From Microbacterium sp. LWO12-1.2 (GTDB lineage: Bacteria; Actinomycetota; Actinomycetes; Actinomycetales; Microbacteriaceae): a DNA stretch of 64,000 nt. The position numbers and the translations under genes are program-made. Shown here one piece after another: positions 51,598-60,401 of the stretch. The notes under the pieces are model-generated. The model saw nothing but the letters and a program-made list of their open reading frames with translations, had not been told where the DNA came from and ran no database searches. Numbering within the stretch: the first letter of the stretch is position 1; each line of letters starts with the position of its first letter. The stretch lies in assembly GCF_040675875.1 (NCBI RefSeq), contig NZ_JBEGII010000001.1:3782001-3846000 (forward strand), in the 5' to 3' direction.

Positions 51598-52970
51598 TCT
51601 GGGAGATCGACGATCACGCTCCTGAGATCGAGGGACTCGACAAGAACGGACGGCCCGATCCGGCCTACGCCGAATCCCTCGGCCTGATCCCCGCAGGACG
51701 CGGTGCGCGCATCGGGGCGGCGCTGATGGAATGGGCCGTGGCCGTGGTCATCGCGGTGCCCGCGATCATCGCGCTCACTCCGATCCTGGCGGAGGCCGTC
51801 GCGGGAGGCTTCGAGCCGGAGGCGTTCTTCGCGCGTCCCGACCTGGTGTGGATCATCGTCGCCGTCGCCGTGTCGCAGGGCCTCATGATCGCCTACGTCA
51901 TCGTGCAGCTCGTCCTGCACGGACGCAAGGGCGTCACACTCGGAAAGGCGGTGTGCGGCATCCGCTCGGTCAACGTCCGCACGCTCGAGCGTCCGGGCTT
52001 CTGGCGCGGGGCGGTGGTGCGCTACCTCCTCGCGGGCGCGTCGTTCCTGATCCCGCTGATCGGGCCCGTTCTGGTGATCGCGCTCTCGCCGCTGTTCGAC
52101 ATCGAACGCCGCGGTCGCGGGTGGCTCGATCTCGCGGCCGCCACCTGGTTCGTCGATGCGCGCCACGGTCTCAACCCCTACGACCAGAAGCGGATGCGCA
52201 TCGCGCGCAAGCGCGTCAAGACCCCGGAGCATGAGGAGAAGGCGCCGCTGCCCTCACTCGCGACCCCGGTCGACCGCGACGCTCCCGCCGCGTACGTGCC
52301 CAGCGCGCGACTCTCCGGCGGCGTCATCGGCGCCCACCGCGGCGGTACGGCGACTCCGCCTGCCCCGCAGCCGGAGTCCGCAGCGGGCGCGGTCGTCTCG
52401 GCTGTTCCGCCCTCTCTCGCGACCGGGGCTCCCGCTCCGGCATTCGCTCCGCCTGTGGCCCCAGCCCCGGCCGCCCCTGCTCCCGCAGCTCCGGCCGTGC
52501 TGCGGCCTGCTGCGGCACCCGCTCCGGCCCCGACATCCACTCCAGCTCCCGCACCGGCACCCGCTCCGGCCCCGGCATCCACTCCCGCACCGGCTCCCGC
52601 CTCGACGCCGGCGCAGAGCGCAGCTCCCGCCGCGTCGGCCGGCACACGTGCAGTGCTGATCCTCGACAGCGGGGAGCGCGTCGAGGTACGCGGCACGACG
52701 TTGTTCGGACGCTCGCCCGGTGCCGCCGCTGGCGAGGGCGAGGCGCAGCTGGTGCGCGTGGCCGACGACACCCGATCCGTGTCGAAGACGCACCTGGCCG
52801 TGATGCCGGCCAGACGCGGTGTCTTCGCGGTGGACCGTGCGTCGACCAACGGCAGCGCGATCATCAGGAACGGGTCGGAGACCGCCCTGGTCGCCGGGCA
52901 CCCGGCCGAGCTGCAGATCGGCGACACCGTGCGCTTCGGCGACCGGACCCTGACGGTGGAATGGGTATGA
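51594..52970 (+). CDS. RDD membrane domain fused to a C-terminal FHA domain (second copy)
   Basis: 458 residues. An RDD domain with three or four membrane spans (about 38-180; GARIGAALMEWAVAVVIAVP, GRKGVTLGKAVCGIRSVN) is followed by a long Ala/Pro-repeat linker (about 270-345) and an FHA domain (about 355-458) with FGRSPG, SVSKTHLAVMP and DRASTNGSAII. Same plan as the protein encoded at 45644, but with a distinct RDD sequence. GTG start at 51594 overlaps the previous stop; its own stop overlaps the start of a 16-codon micro-ORF. Confidence 0.9.
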   Translation: MIWEIDDHAPEIEGLDKNGRPDPAYAESLGLIPAGRGARIGAALMEWAVAVVIAVPAIIALTPILAEAVAGGFEPEAFFARPDLVWIIVAVAVSQGLMIAYVIVQLVLHGRKGVTLGKAVCGIRSVNVRTLERPGFWRGAVVRYLLAGASFLIPLIGPVLVIALSPLFDIERRGRGWLDLAAATWFVDARHGLNPYDQKRMRIARKRVKTPEHEEKAPLPSLATPVDRDAPAAYVPSARLSGGVIGAHRGGTATPPAPQPESAAGAVVSAVPPSLATGAPAPAFAPPVAPAPAAPAPAAPAVLRPAAAPAPAPTSTPAPAPAPAPAPASTPAPAPASTPAQSAAPAASAGTRAVLILDSGERVEVRGTTLFGRSPGAAAGEGEAQLVRVADDTRSVSKTHLAVMPARRGVFAVDRASTNGSAIIRNGSETALVAGHPAELQIGDTVRFGDRTLTVEWV

Positions 52971-53017
52971 CCGCACACGACGAGACGCGCCTCCGGCGCG
53001 GTGAGGATGGACGATGA
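52967..53017 (+). CDS. 16-codon micro-ORF bridging the RDD-FHA and ATPase genes
   Basis: ATG 52967 overlaps the RDD-FHA stop (ATGA) and its own TGA (53015-53017) overlaps the ATPase ATG at 53014 (ATGA). The peptide would be MTAHDETRLRRGEDGR. Since nearly every junction in this operon uses the same overlap, the micro-ORF may exist to let ribosomes pass by termination-reinitiation into the large ATPase gene, whether or not the peptide has a function. An independent ribosome site for the ATPase (GAGGATGG, 53003-53010) is also present. Confidence 0.5.
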   Translation: MTAHDETRLRRGEDGR

Positions 53018-56000
53018 GAGTCAAGCTGACCCTGCGTCGCCCCGCAGCTCCCCTGACCGATGTGGTGGTGATGGCGGACTCGACGGCGACGATCGCCGAT
53101 GTCGCACGCCAGATCGCGACGACCGATCCACTGCGCAGCATCGCGGCAGCCCCCGCCGACGTGCTCACGCTGTCGGTGGCGCCGCCGACGAGCGACCAGA
53201 CGACCATGCTCAACCCCGACCTGCTCGTGGGCGATGCGCCGATCGGCTCCGGCTTCCTCGCCGAGGTCGTCAACGTCGGCCCCCACCGCGCTTCCGTCGG
53301 CACCATCGGCGCCCGCCCCGCCGCACTGCTCAGCGTCGTGTCCGGCCCCGCATCCGGGCAGGAGTTCCCCCTGCCCATCGGTCACTTCCTGATCGGGCGC
53401 GATGCGGCGAACGACGTCACCGTGGCTGATCCGCTGGTGTCGAAGCGGCACGCCCGCATCGAGGTCGCATCGACCTTCGTCGAGCTGGTCGACCTCAACT
53501 CCGCCAACGGCATCCTGGTCGACGGCGGGCTCGTGCAGCGTCTGCGCGTGATCCCCGGCCAGCGATTCACGCTGGGTGACTGCGAATTCGTCGTGCACCT
53601 GGTCAGCGATTTCGACGGTTCGGCCGACGGCGACCCCGTGCTCGAACGCGGCGGGGCGCTCATGTTCAACCGCAGCCCGCGGGTCGAAGAACGGTTCACG
53701 GGTGAGGAGCTCGACGAGCCGCGCTACCCCCGCGACCAGCCGTCGCGCCTGTTCCCCTGGCCCATGCTGGTCGCCCCGATCCTGCTCGCCGTGACGATGT
53801 TCAGCATCACGCAGCGTCCGGCCTCGCTCCTGATCGCCGCCGCTTCGCCCATGATGATGTTCGGCAACTTCATCTCGCAGAAGACGAACATCGGCCAGCG
53901 TCTGCGCAAGGAGGTCGAGTCCTTCGAGGAGCAGTTCGAGCGGCTCGAGGAGAAGCTCTACCACTCGCACCCCAAGGAACGTGAGGTGCGGCAGAACGAG
54001 GTGCCCGCGGTCGCTGTGGTCTTCGATGAGGCCATGCGCCTGGGCCCGCTGCTGTGGACGCGCCGGCCCGAGCACTGGAACTTCCTCGCGATGCGGCTGG
54101 GCGTGTGCGAGAGCGAGGCGCGCACGCGCATCAAGCGCACCGAGACGCCCGAAGCGCTCGTCGAATACGTCGAGCGCGTCGACCGCCTGGAAGAGCGCTA
54201 CCGGATGATCGCCGATGTACCGATCCTGGAGTCGCTCCAGAGCGTCGGCTCGATCGGCGTCGCCGGCCCCACCTCGCTCGCGAGCGACGCACTGCGGGGG
54301 ATCGCGGTGCAGCTGTTCGGCACGCACTCCCCGAACGAGCTCGTCACGGTCGCGCTCACCGAGCCGGGCTGGGCCAACGAGTTGGACTGGCTCAAGTGGC
54401 TGCCGCACACCTCCAGCGAGCGGAACCCGTTCAAGGACATGCCGCTGGCGGATTCCGCGTCCACCGGCACGGCGCTGCTGAGCGGTCTCGAGGAGATCGT
54501 GCTGCGACGTTCGCGCGAGTCGAAGTCCGCGCGTCCGCCGTACGGTGCCGACTGGGATCCGATGCGCTACGGCACCGACGTCAAGCGCGCGGCCGAGGAC
54601 GCCACCTTCCCCGGTCAGACCGCGATCGTGGTCATCGTCACCAACGACGCCCCCGTCGACCGCGCACGGCTGACCCAGATCCTGGAGCGCGGCGCCGACG
54701 TCGGCGTGTACGCGCTCTTCGTGGCCCCCGTTGTCGAGGCTCTGCCCGCTGCCTGCCGCACGTTCGTCGATGTCGGCAAGGGCCTCGACGACGCCGTCGT
54801 CGGCACGGTCCGCAGCGGTGTCGATTACCGCGGCGTCCAGGTCGAGGGCGTCTCGCACGCCTACATGATGATGTTCGCGAAGCGCTTGGCGCCGGTCGTC
54901 GACTCGAGCACCGTGATCGAGGATGCCTCCGACATCCCGAACTCGGTCAGCTTCCTCTCCCTCGTCGGCACCGAGATCGCGGACGACGCGAACGCGGTGA
55001 TCGACCGCTGGCGTCAGAACAACACGATCATCGACCGCTCCGGAGCACCCCAGTCGCGGCTCAAGAAGGCCGGCAACCTGCGAGCGATCATCGGGCAGTC
55101 GCAGACGGATGCCATGACCCTCGACCTGCGTCTGCAGGGCCCGCACGCCCTGGTCGGAGGAACGACCGGTGCGGGCAAGAGCGAGTTCCTGCAGGCCTGG
55201 GTGCTCGGCATGGCCGCGGCGCACAGCCCCGACCGCGTCACGTTCCTGTTCGTCGACTACAAGGGCGGATCCGCGTTCGCGGACTGTGTCGACCTGCCGC
55301 ACACCGTGGGACTGGTCACCGACCTCAGCCCCCACCTCGTGCGGCGTGCGCTCACGAGCCTGCGCGCCGAGCTGCATCACCGCGAGCACCTCTTCAACCG
55401 CAAGAAGGCGAAGGACCTGCTCGAGCTCGAGAAGCGCCGCGACCCCGAGACACCGCCCGCGCTCGTGCTCGTGATCGACGAGTTCGCCGCGCTCGCCGGA
55501 GAGGTGCCGGAGTTCGTGGACGGCGTGGTCGACATCGCCCAGCGCGGTCGCTCCCTCGGCATCCATCTGATCATGGCGACACAGCGTCCGGCCGGTGTCA
55601 TCAAGGACAACCTCCGCGCGAACACCAACCTGCGCGTGGCGCTGCGCATGGCCGACGAATCGGACTCCAAAGACGTCGTGGACGATCCGGTGGCGGCGAC
55701 CTTCTCGCCCTCGCTGCCCGGTCGCGGCATCGCGAAGACCGGACCAGGGCGGCTCGTGCCGTTCCAGTCCGCCTACGCGGGTGGCTGGACGACCGAAGAG
55801 GCGCAGGTCGCCGAGGTCAAGGTCGCCGAACTCCGCTTCGGCTCGATCCAGACGTGGGAGGCCGAGCAGGCGCCGGAGTCCGACTCGCATGACGAGGACC
55901 TCGGCCCCAACGACCAGAAGCGCATCGTCGCGACCCTGGTGACCGCGGCACGTCAGGCGCGCATCCCCGCTCCTCGTCGTCCCTGGCTCGACGACCTCGA

Positions 56001-57525
56001 GGGCGCCGTCGACATCCGCGATCTGCCCGTCCTCGGTGACGGACAGGTGCTGCTCGGCAAGATGGACGTCCCGGAGCGACAGCTCCAGGAACCCGCGTAC
56101 TTCCATCCGGACAAGGACGGCTCGCTGCTGGTCTACGGCACCAGTGGATCGGGCAAGTCGACCGTGCTGCGAACGATCGCGATCGCCGGGGGCTTCGATC
56201 CGGCGCACTCGAACGTCGAGGTGTACGGACTCGATTTCGGATCCGGATCGCTCAAGAGCCTCGAGGTGCTTCCGCACGTCGGTTCGGTCATCTCCGGCGA
56301 CGACTCCGAGCGCGTGCAGCGCGTTCTCCGCTCGCTCGCCAAGGTGCTCGACGACCGCGGCAAGCGCTTCAGTGCGGCGAACGCCTCCAGTCTCACCGAG
56401 TACCGTGAGATCACCGGACGGGACGAGGCGCGCATCCTGTTCCTGATCGACGGGTTCCCGCAGTTCCGGGCGGAGTGGGAGTCGACCACGGCGCGCATGC
56501 CGTTCTACCAGACCTTCATGCGCATCCTCGGCGAGGGGCGTCCGCTCGGCGTACACGTGATCGCGAGCGCCGACCGCTCGGGCTCAGTGCCCACTGCGGT
56601 CAGCGCGAACGTCTCGCGGCGTGTGGTGCTGCGCCTCTCCGACGAGTCCGGTTATGCGATGCTCAACGCTCCCAAGGACGTGCTGGACGAGCGCTCGGCT
56701 CCGGGCCGCGCGATCGTCGATGGGCGGGAGACCCAGATCGCGACGCTCGGCGGCACTCCGAACGTCGCGGAGCAGACCAAGCTCCTCGAGAAGCTCGCCG
56801 AGTCGCTGCGCGAAGCCGGGGCTCGTGAGGTGCCGGAGATCGGCGCACTCCCCACTCGCCTGTCGGTGCGCGACCTGCCCGATCGACTGGGCGAGTTCCC
56901 GGTGCTCGGCGTCGCGGAGGACACTCTGGCCGCCCGCGACTTCGATCCGGTCGGCACGTTCGTCGTGGCGGGGCCGCCCTCGTCGGGCAAGACCAACGCC
57001 CTCAAGGCCATCATCACCTCGATGCGTCGGCTCGACCCGCAGATCAAGCTCTTCCACTTCGGCGGGCGGCGGGCGCAGCTCAAGGACTACGTCGAGTGGA
57101 CCCGCAGTGCGGTGACCCCGGAGGACGCCAAGGAACTGGCCAAGGAGATCACCGAGATCGCCACCGACGAGACGTTGGGCGTGCGTCTGCTCGTCGTCGT
57201 CGAGGATGTCCCGCAGTTCGCGGACAGCCCGGCGGAGCGCGAGATGAAGGCTCTGTTCCAGGCGATCAACCGCAGCGACCACCTTCTCATCGGCGACGCC
57301 GACGTGACTCAGGTGACCAGCGGGTTCGGTTTCATCGCGGACTTCAAGGCCGGCCGCAAGGGCATCATCCTCAAACCGGATGCCTTCGACGGCGATGCCG
57401 TGTTCAAAGTGCCGTTCCCGAAGGTCAAGCGCACGGACTTCCCGGAGGGGCGAGGGATCTTCGTGCAGGCGGGCCGTCAGGTCACGGTCCAGCTGCCGTT
57501 GGTGGAGGCGGAGAGGAAGGCATGA
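53014..57525 (+). CDS. EssC/EccC-type type VII secretion ATPase with N-terminal FHA domain
   Basis: 1503 residues. Residues 1-95 are a small beta-rich domain, 105-200 an FHA domain (LIGRDAANDVTVADPLVSKRHARI, LNSANGIL), 247-288 two adjacent membrane spans. Three FtsK/SpoIIIE-like ATPase cassettes follow: Walker A lysines at 722 (GTTGAGKS), 1048 (GTSGSGKS) and 1326 (GPPSSGKT). Walker B is complete only in cassette 1 (Asp822-Glu823); cassettes 2 and 3 have IDGFPQF and VEDVPQF, so cassette 1 is probably the main ATPase, as in EccC. The N-terminal FHA region is a Firmicutes EssC trait and is absent from mycobacterial EccC. It should recognise and drive export of the WXG-type proteins encoded next. 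Confidence 0.93.
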   Translation: MRVKLTLRRPAAPLTDVVVMADSTATIADVARQIATTDPLRSIAAAPADVLTLSVAPPTSDQTTMLNPDLLVGDAPIGSGFLAEVVNVGPHRASVGTIGARPAALLSVVSGPASGQEFPLPIGHFLIGRDAANDVTVADPLVSKRHARIEVASTFVELVDLNSANGILVDGGLVQRLRVIPGQRFTLGDCEFVVHLVSDFDGSADGDPVLERGGALMFNRSPRVEERFTGEELDEPRYPRDQPSRLFPWPMLVAPILLAVTMFSITQRPASLLIAAASPMMMFGNFISQKTNIGQRLRKEVESFEEQFERLEEKLYHSHPKEREVRQNEVPAVAVVFDEAMRLGPLLWTRRPEHWNFLAMRLGVCESEARTRIKRTETPEALVEYVERVDRLEERYRMIADVPILESLQSVGSIGVAGPTSLASDALRGIAVQLFGTHSPNELVTVALTEPGWANELDWLKWLPHTSSERNPFKDMPLADSASTGTALLSGLEEIVLRRSRESKSARPPYGADWDPMRYGTDVKRAAEDATFPGQTAIVVIVTNDAPVDRARLTQILERGADVGVYALFVAPVVEALPAACRTFVDVGKGLDDAVVGTVRSGVDYRGVQVEGVSHAYMMMFAKRLAPVVDSSTVIEDASDIPNSVSFLSLVGTEIADDANAVIDRWRQNNTIIDRSGAPQSRLKKAGNLRAIIGQSQTDAMTLDLRLQGPHALVGGTTGAGKSEFLQAWVLGMAAAHSPDRVTFLFVDYKGGSAFADCVDLPHTVGLVTDLSPHLVRRALTSLRAELHHREHLFNRKKAKDLLELEKRRDPETPPALVLVIDEFAALAGEVPEFVDGVVDIAQRGRSLGIHLIMATQRPAGVIKDNLRANTNLRVALRMADESDSKDVVDDPVAATFSPSLPGRGIAKTGPGRLVPFQSAYAGGWTTEEAQVAEVKVAELRFGSIQTWEAEQAPESDSHDEDLGPNDQKRIVATLVTAARQARIPAPRRPWLDDLEGAVDIRDLPVLGDGQVLLGKMDVPERQLQEPAYFHPDKDGSLLVYGTSGSGKSTVLRTIAIAGGFDPAHSNVEVYGLDFGSGSLKSLEVLPHVGSVISGDDSERVQRVLRSLAKVLDDRGKRFSAANASSLTEYREITGRDEARILFLIDGFPQFRAEWESTTARMPFYQTFMRILGEGRPLGVHVIASADRSGSVPTAVSANVSRRVVLRLSDESGYAMLNAPKDVLDERSAPGRAIVDGRETQIATLGGTPNVAEQTKLLEKLAESLREAGAREVPEIGALPTRLSVRDLPDRLGEFPVLGVAEDTLAARDFDPVGTFVVAGPPSSGKTNALKAIITSMRRLDPQIKLFHFGGRRAQLKDYVEWTRSAVTPEDAKELAKEITEIATDETLGVRLLVVVEDVPQFADSPAEREMKALFQAINRSDHLLIGDADVTQVTSGFGFIADFKAGRKGIILKPDAFDGDAVFKVPFPKVKRTDFPEGRGIFVQAGRQVTVQLPLVEAERKA

Positions 57526-57528
57526 CCC

Positions 57529-57575
57529 GATGGGGAGTTGTGCCCATCGTGGAACCCGCCGGTTCTCCTTAGGGT
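57529..57575 (+). promoter_or_regulatory. Palindrome-type promoter of substrate module 1 (copy B)
   Basis: CGATGGGGA-N4-TGCCCATCG (21-base shared part 57529-57549) begins three bases after the ATPase stop. After 19 bases TTAGGGT (57569-57575) supplies a TAGGGT -10. The module's first gene starts 75 bases further at GTG 57650, behind GAGGAGG. The palindrome differs from the copy at 61297 at one base within the shared part. Confidence 0.78.
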
Positions 57576-57649
57576 GGGGAGGGTCGTGATGAGAGCCGAC
57601 GCGCACGCAGTGGTCAGAAGTCGATCGGTGGAATCGAGGAGGTATCGTC

Positions 57650-57985
57650 GTGGGAACTGACATCAACATCCCCATGTCGCAGCTGGAGCAGTTGAACACG
57701 TCGTTGGGCAACATCATCAAGGAGTTCGAGAGCGCCGGTACACGCAGCGACGCCCTGGAATCCGCGATCGGCGCCCCGCACGGCGAGACGGCCCTGCGCA
57801 GCGAGATCAGCCGCTTCGAAAGCGACTGGAACGACAAGCGCGACACCCTGAAGTCGAAGCTCGAGAGCGCGAAGGAGCGGGTCGTCGACTTCGCCACGGC
57901 GTGGACGGACTTCGACCTCGAGGCGGCGAAGAACCTCGACACCACCGAGAACCCGCCGCAGGTCGAACCGAACGGGGCACGCTGA
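57650..57985 (+). CDS. WXG100-like helical protein, 111 residues (module 1)
   Basis: 111 residues, mostly helical, with no membrane span. The middle reads ALESAIGAPHGETALRSEISRFESDWNDKRDTLKSKL, and helix 2 ends DFATAWTDFDLEAAKNLD. The 111-residue protein at 61773 has the same length and pattern (ALESAVGKPDGRSELRQKVSDFEDDWKSNRGKL), so the two are paralogues, one per module. Size, helical-hairpin look and location next to the secretion ATPase fit an ESAT-6-like partner of the larger protein encoded one base downstream, although the classic W-x-G turn is not present. Start GTG 57650 behind GAGGAGG. Confidence 0.8.
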   Translation: MGTDINIPMSQLEQLNTSLGNIIKEFESAGTRSDALESAIGAPHGETALRSEISRFESDWNDKRDTLKSKLESAKERVVDFATAWTDFDLEAAKNLDTTENPPQVEPNGAR

Positions 57986-57986
57986 C

Positions 57987-59249
57987 ATGGACAGGACACC
58001 CACCGCAGGCAAGCAGTACGAGATCATCCCGATCGAGGGGGAGGCCCCCGCGATCGAGCTCCGTGGGATCGAGATCGAGAGTCTCGGCGACCAGATGCTG
58101 GCCGCCGCAGATCTGCTCGCCACGATCGACCTGGGCGCCGAGTGCCGGGGGAAGAGCCTCGATGCCTTGAAGGGCGACGTCACCGACGTCAAGGATGATC
58201 TGCGCAAGGCGGGCGAGCGATACCAGCCGAGCGGCACGCACATCATCGAGTACGCACGGACACTCGAAGGCGTGAAGTCGACTCTGAGCACGCTGATCCC
58301 CGACCTCGAGGATCTCTGGAACGCCTATCAGACCACCGCCGGCAGCTACGAGGACGACTCGAAGCTCCCGGAGCCCGCAGAGGGCGAATCCACGGATGAC
58401 CGCACGTCGCTCGCCGACGTCGACGGCGACCACGATGCCTGGAAGGCCAAGGCCGTCGAATACGAGGGCGTGTACGACACGTGGTGGGAGGCCTACGAGC
58501 GGGCCAGGGCGGGCATTCAGACCGCGAACGACGAGGGCGTCAAGGACTCGTGGTGGGATGACCAGCTGCCCTGGCTGGAGACTCTCGGCACGATCCTCTC
58601 CTACGCGGGCATCGTGCTCGCGGTGGCGGCGTGCATCATCGGCGGTCCTTTCATCCTCGCGGCGGCGATCATCGGCCTGGCCGCACTCGCCGTCACGGTG
58701 TGGAAGGTCAGCTGCGGCCGCGGCAACGGATGGGACATCGCGATGGCGGCCGTCGGCGTGTTCCCGTTCGGCAAGGCGTTCGCGCTCGTCAAGGGCTTCA
58801 AGGCTGCTCCGGGACTGGCGTCGCTCGGTCGGGGGCTGCTCGGCATGGGTGGCGATATGGTCGGTGCCGGATGGCGTGGCGGGTCGAGATTGACGGGTGT
58901 GCTCGCCGAAGGCAACCTCGGTCAGGTCTTCCATGCCGGTGGTGCCGTCAACCGCAACGGCACCGCAGTCATGCGGAACTTCTTCAACGGACTCGAGTCG
59001 CCGTCGATGCTCAGCCGGCTGCTCCGCGGCAGCGAAGGTTCGTGGGCCGGTGCGATCGGCGACGGCGCCTCCGGTCTCTCGAACGCGGCCTTCAACAACC
59101 TTCGGTCGTTCCTCGGCAACACGCCGAACGGCAGCGTCATGGATGACATGCTGTCCGGCGGCAATGCCGCGCTCGACTTCCTCGACAACCTGGGTAAGGC
59201 CGGAGCGGGCTTCGCCTATGACAGGACGACGAGCGGGTGGGGATTCTGA
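57987..59249 (+). CDS. Candidate type VII secretion substrate (module 1)
   Basis: 420 residues. The N-terminal 195 residues are helical and acidic with several Trp (VYDTWWEAYERARAG, DSWWDDQLPWLE), reminiscent of secretion-signal domains of large WXG/LXG proteins. Two close hydrophobic helices follow (about 205-240), then a hydrophobic region (VGVFPFGKAFALVKG) and a Gly/Asn/Ser-rich C-terminal part of about 130 residues. I recognise no toxin or enzyme motif in the C-terminus. The module 2 gene at 62105 has the same plan, so these are paralogues. It may be an exported effector or a membrane-inserted part of the machine. Confidence 0.72.
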   Translation: MDRTPTAGKQYEIIPIEGEAPAIELRGIEIESLGDQMLAAADLLATIDLGAECRGKSLDALKGDVTDVKDDLRKAGERYQPSGTHIIEYARTLEGVKSTLSTLIPDLEDLWNAYQTTAGSYEDDSKLPEPAEGESTDDRTSLADVDGDHDAWKAKAVEYEGVYDTWWEAYERARAGIQTANDEGVKDSWWDDQLPWLETLGTILSYAGIVLAVAACIIGGPFILAAAIIGLAALAVTVWKVSCGRGNGWDIAMAAVGVFPFGKAFALVKGFKAAPGLASLGRGLLGMGGDMVGAGWRGGSRLTGVLAEGNLGQVFHAGGAVNRNGTAVMRNFFNGLESPSMLSRLLRGSEGSWAGAIGDGASGLSNAAFNNLRSFLGNTPNGSVMDDMLSGGNAALDFLDNLGKAGAGFAYDRTTSGWGF

Positions 59250-59797
59250 TGCGGAGCATCGAGGTCGACATCGACGATCGCTGGTTGCTGCCGGTTCCCT
59301 CCGACGTGGATCCGGGAGTCTGGGCGCGCGAGAAGGTCGCGACGCTGCAGTCCGAGCCGGAGCGCGACCCCGAGGAGACCGTCGAGGCACTCATCTCCCT
59401 CACCGCGAGCGCGGATCCGACAGCGTTCGCCACGCTGCTGTTCTGCCCTGACGGCCTGCCAGGACGCGCACTCGTGGCGATCTACGCCACGGAGAGCGAT
59501 CTCGCCTCCCTCGACGACCTGCCGGAGCTCGCACCCGCCGCGCTTCCGCGGCAGGTCCTGCCGTTGCGCGAGCACGATCCCGCAGTGGGTCGGGTCATCT
59601 CCACGATCACCCAGGTGCCGGACGTCGGCATCCTGGGAACGCTGCACTACGAACTGCTGCGCGACGGCGCACTGCTGGAGGTCGTCGTGACCAGTCCGAG
59701 TCTGCCCCACCTCGGTGTGGGGATGCCGGTGTTCGAAGAGCTCATCGAGCGGATCGTCGTCGCACCGATCGGATCGGGTCAGCATGTCGCTGCGTGA
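59249..59797 (+). CDS. Hypothetical protein of secretion module 1
   Basis: 182 residues, no signal peptide or membrane span. The start is rich in acidic and hydrophobic residues (IEVDIDDRWLLPVPSDVDPGVWAREKV), the middle is strand-like (ATLLFCPDGLPGRALVAIYAT) and the end reads LRDGALLEVVVTSPSLPHLGVGMPVFEELIERIVV. It shares one base with the preceding gene and overlaps the next by 14 bases. I do not recognise the family. By position it could be a substrate chaperone (an EspG-like role) or an immunity protein; nothing in the sequence decides. Confidence 0.7.
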   Translation: MRSIEVDIDDRWLLPVPSDVDPGVWAREKVATLQSEPERDPEETVEALISLTASADPTAFATLLFCPDGLPGRALVAIYATESDLASLDDLPELAPAALPRQVLPLREHDPAVGRVISTITQVPDVGILGTLHYELLRDGALLEVVVTSPSLPHLGVGMPVFEELIERIVVAPIGSGQHVAA

Positions 59798-60401
59798 GGA
59801 ACTGCTCGGTCTCTCCTCGGGAACGCCGCGCTTCCGGATCCTGCTCCCTGCGGAGTGGGCGAGTTGGCCGGTGACCCCGGAGCTGGGAGCACAGCTCGAG
59901 CAGCGCACCCGGCCGGCCTTCGCCCGAGCAGGTCGGCCTGACCTCGACGGCATGTTCACCTCGCAGCTCAACAGTGCGATGAAGGGGCTGGCCGAAGCGG
60001 GTGCGAAGTACGTGTTCCTCCCTTCGGAAAGGACTCCAGGAAAGGATCCACTCGCGCTGTCGATGATCGCGACGTTCATCGATTCGCCCGACGGCCCTCT
60101 CGACGCATGGGTCACGTCGCGGATCCGCGACGGTGCCGAGCTGCTCGACACGGAGGGGCGGATCGTCTACTGGCGGGACCGCAGGGCCGGACTCGACGAT
60201 GAGACGCATCGCGCGCAGAGCATCTACGTGATCTCGGTGCCGGGCACGAACCGCCGGAAGGCGCTCATGCTCACGGGCAGCACGATCGTCGGTGCCGAGA
60301 CGGCGGACGACGACGAGTACGCTGTCGCCGTGCGAATGATCTTCGATGCGATGGCATCAACCGTGACCTGGGTGGCCGACGACGTGGATACCGACGAGTG
60401 A
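59784..60401 (+). CDS. Hypothetical protein with N-terminal LP-x-x-W motif, module 1
   Basis: 205 residues, soluble. It begins with a strand and turn (PRFRILLPAEWASWPVTPELGAQLEQRTR) and ends in an acidic tail. A protein that starts at 63875 in module 2 has the same opening pattern (FSILFPPGWTRYFIDDEGRKALATRM), so this is a second family duplicated between modules. The F-x-[IV]-x-x-P-x-x-W opening recalls PsbP/LpqN-like folds, but there is no lipoprotein signal here. The start at ATG 59784 overlaps the upstream gene by 14 bases; the next gene starts within its stop (GTGA). Confidence 0.7.
   Translation: MSLREELLGLSSGTPRFRILLPAEWASWPVTPELGAQLEQRTRPAFARAGRPDLDGMFTSQLNSAMKGLAEAGAKYVFLPSERTPGKDPLALSMIATFIDSPDGPLDAWVTSRIRDGAELLDTEGRIVYWRDRRAGLDDETHRAQSIYVISVPGTNRRKALMLTGSTIVGAETADDDEYAVAVRMIFDAMASTVTWVADDVDTDE

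Noticed and set aside
52480..52620. Short repeated GCACCGGC/CCGGCACC-type words
   Set aside because: They encode the Ala-Pro linker of the second RDD-FHA protein and follow the reading frame; not a separate element.
52864..56556. A 1230-codon open frame antisense to the secretion ATPase
   Set aside because: Same reason: a shadow of a strongly biased gene with three intact ATPase motifs on the plus strand.
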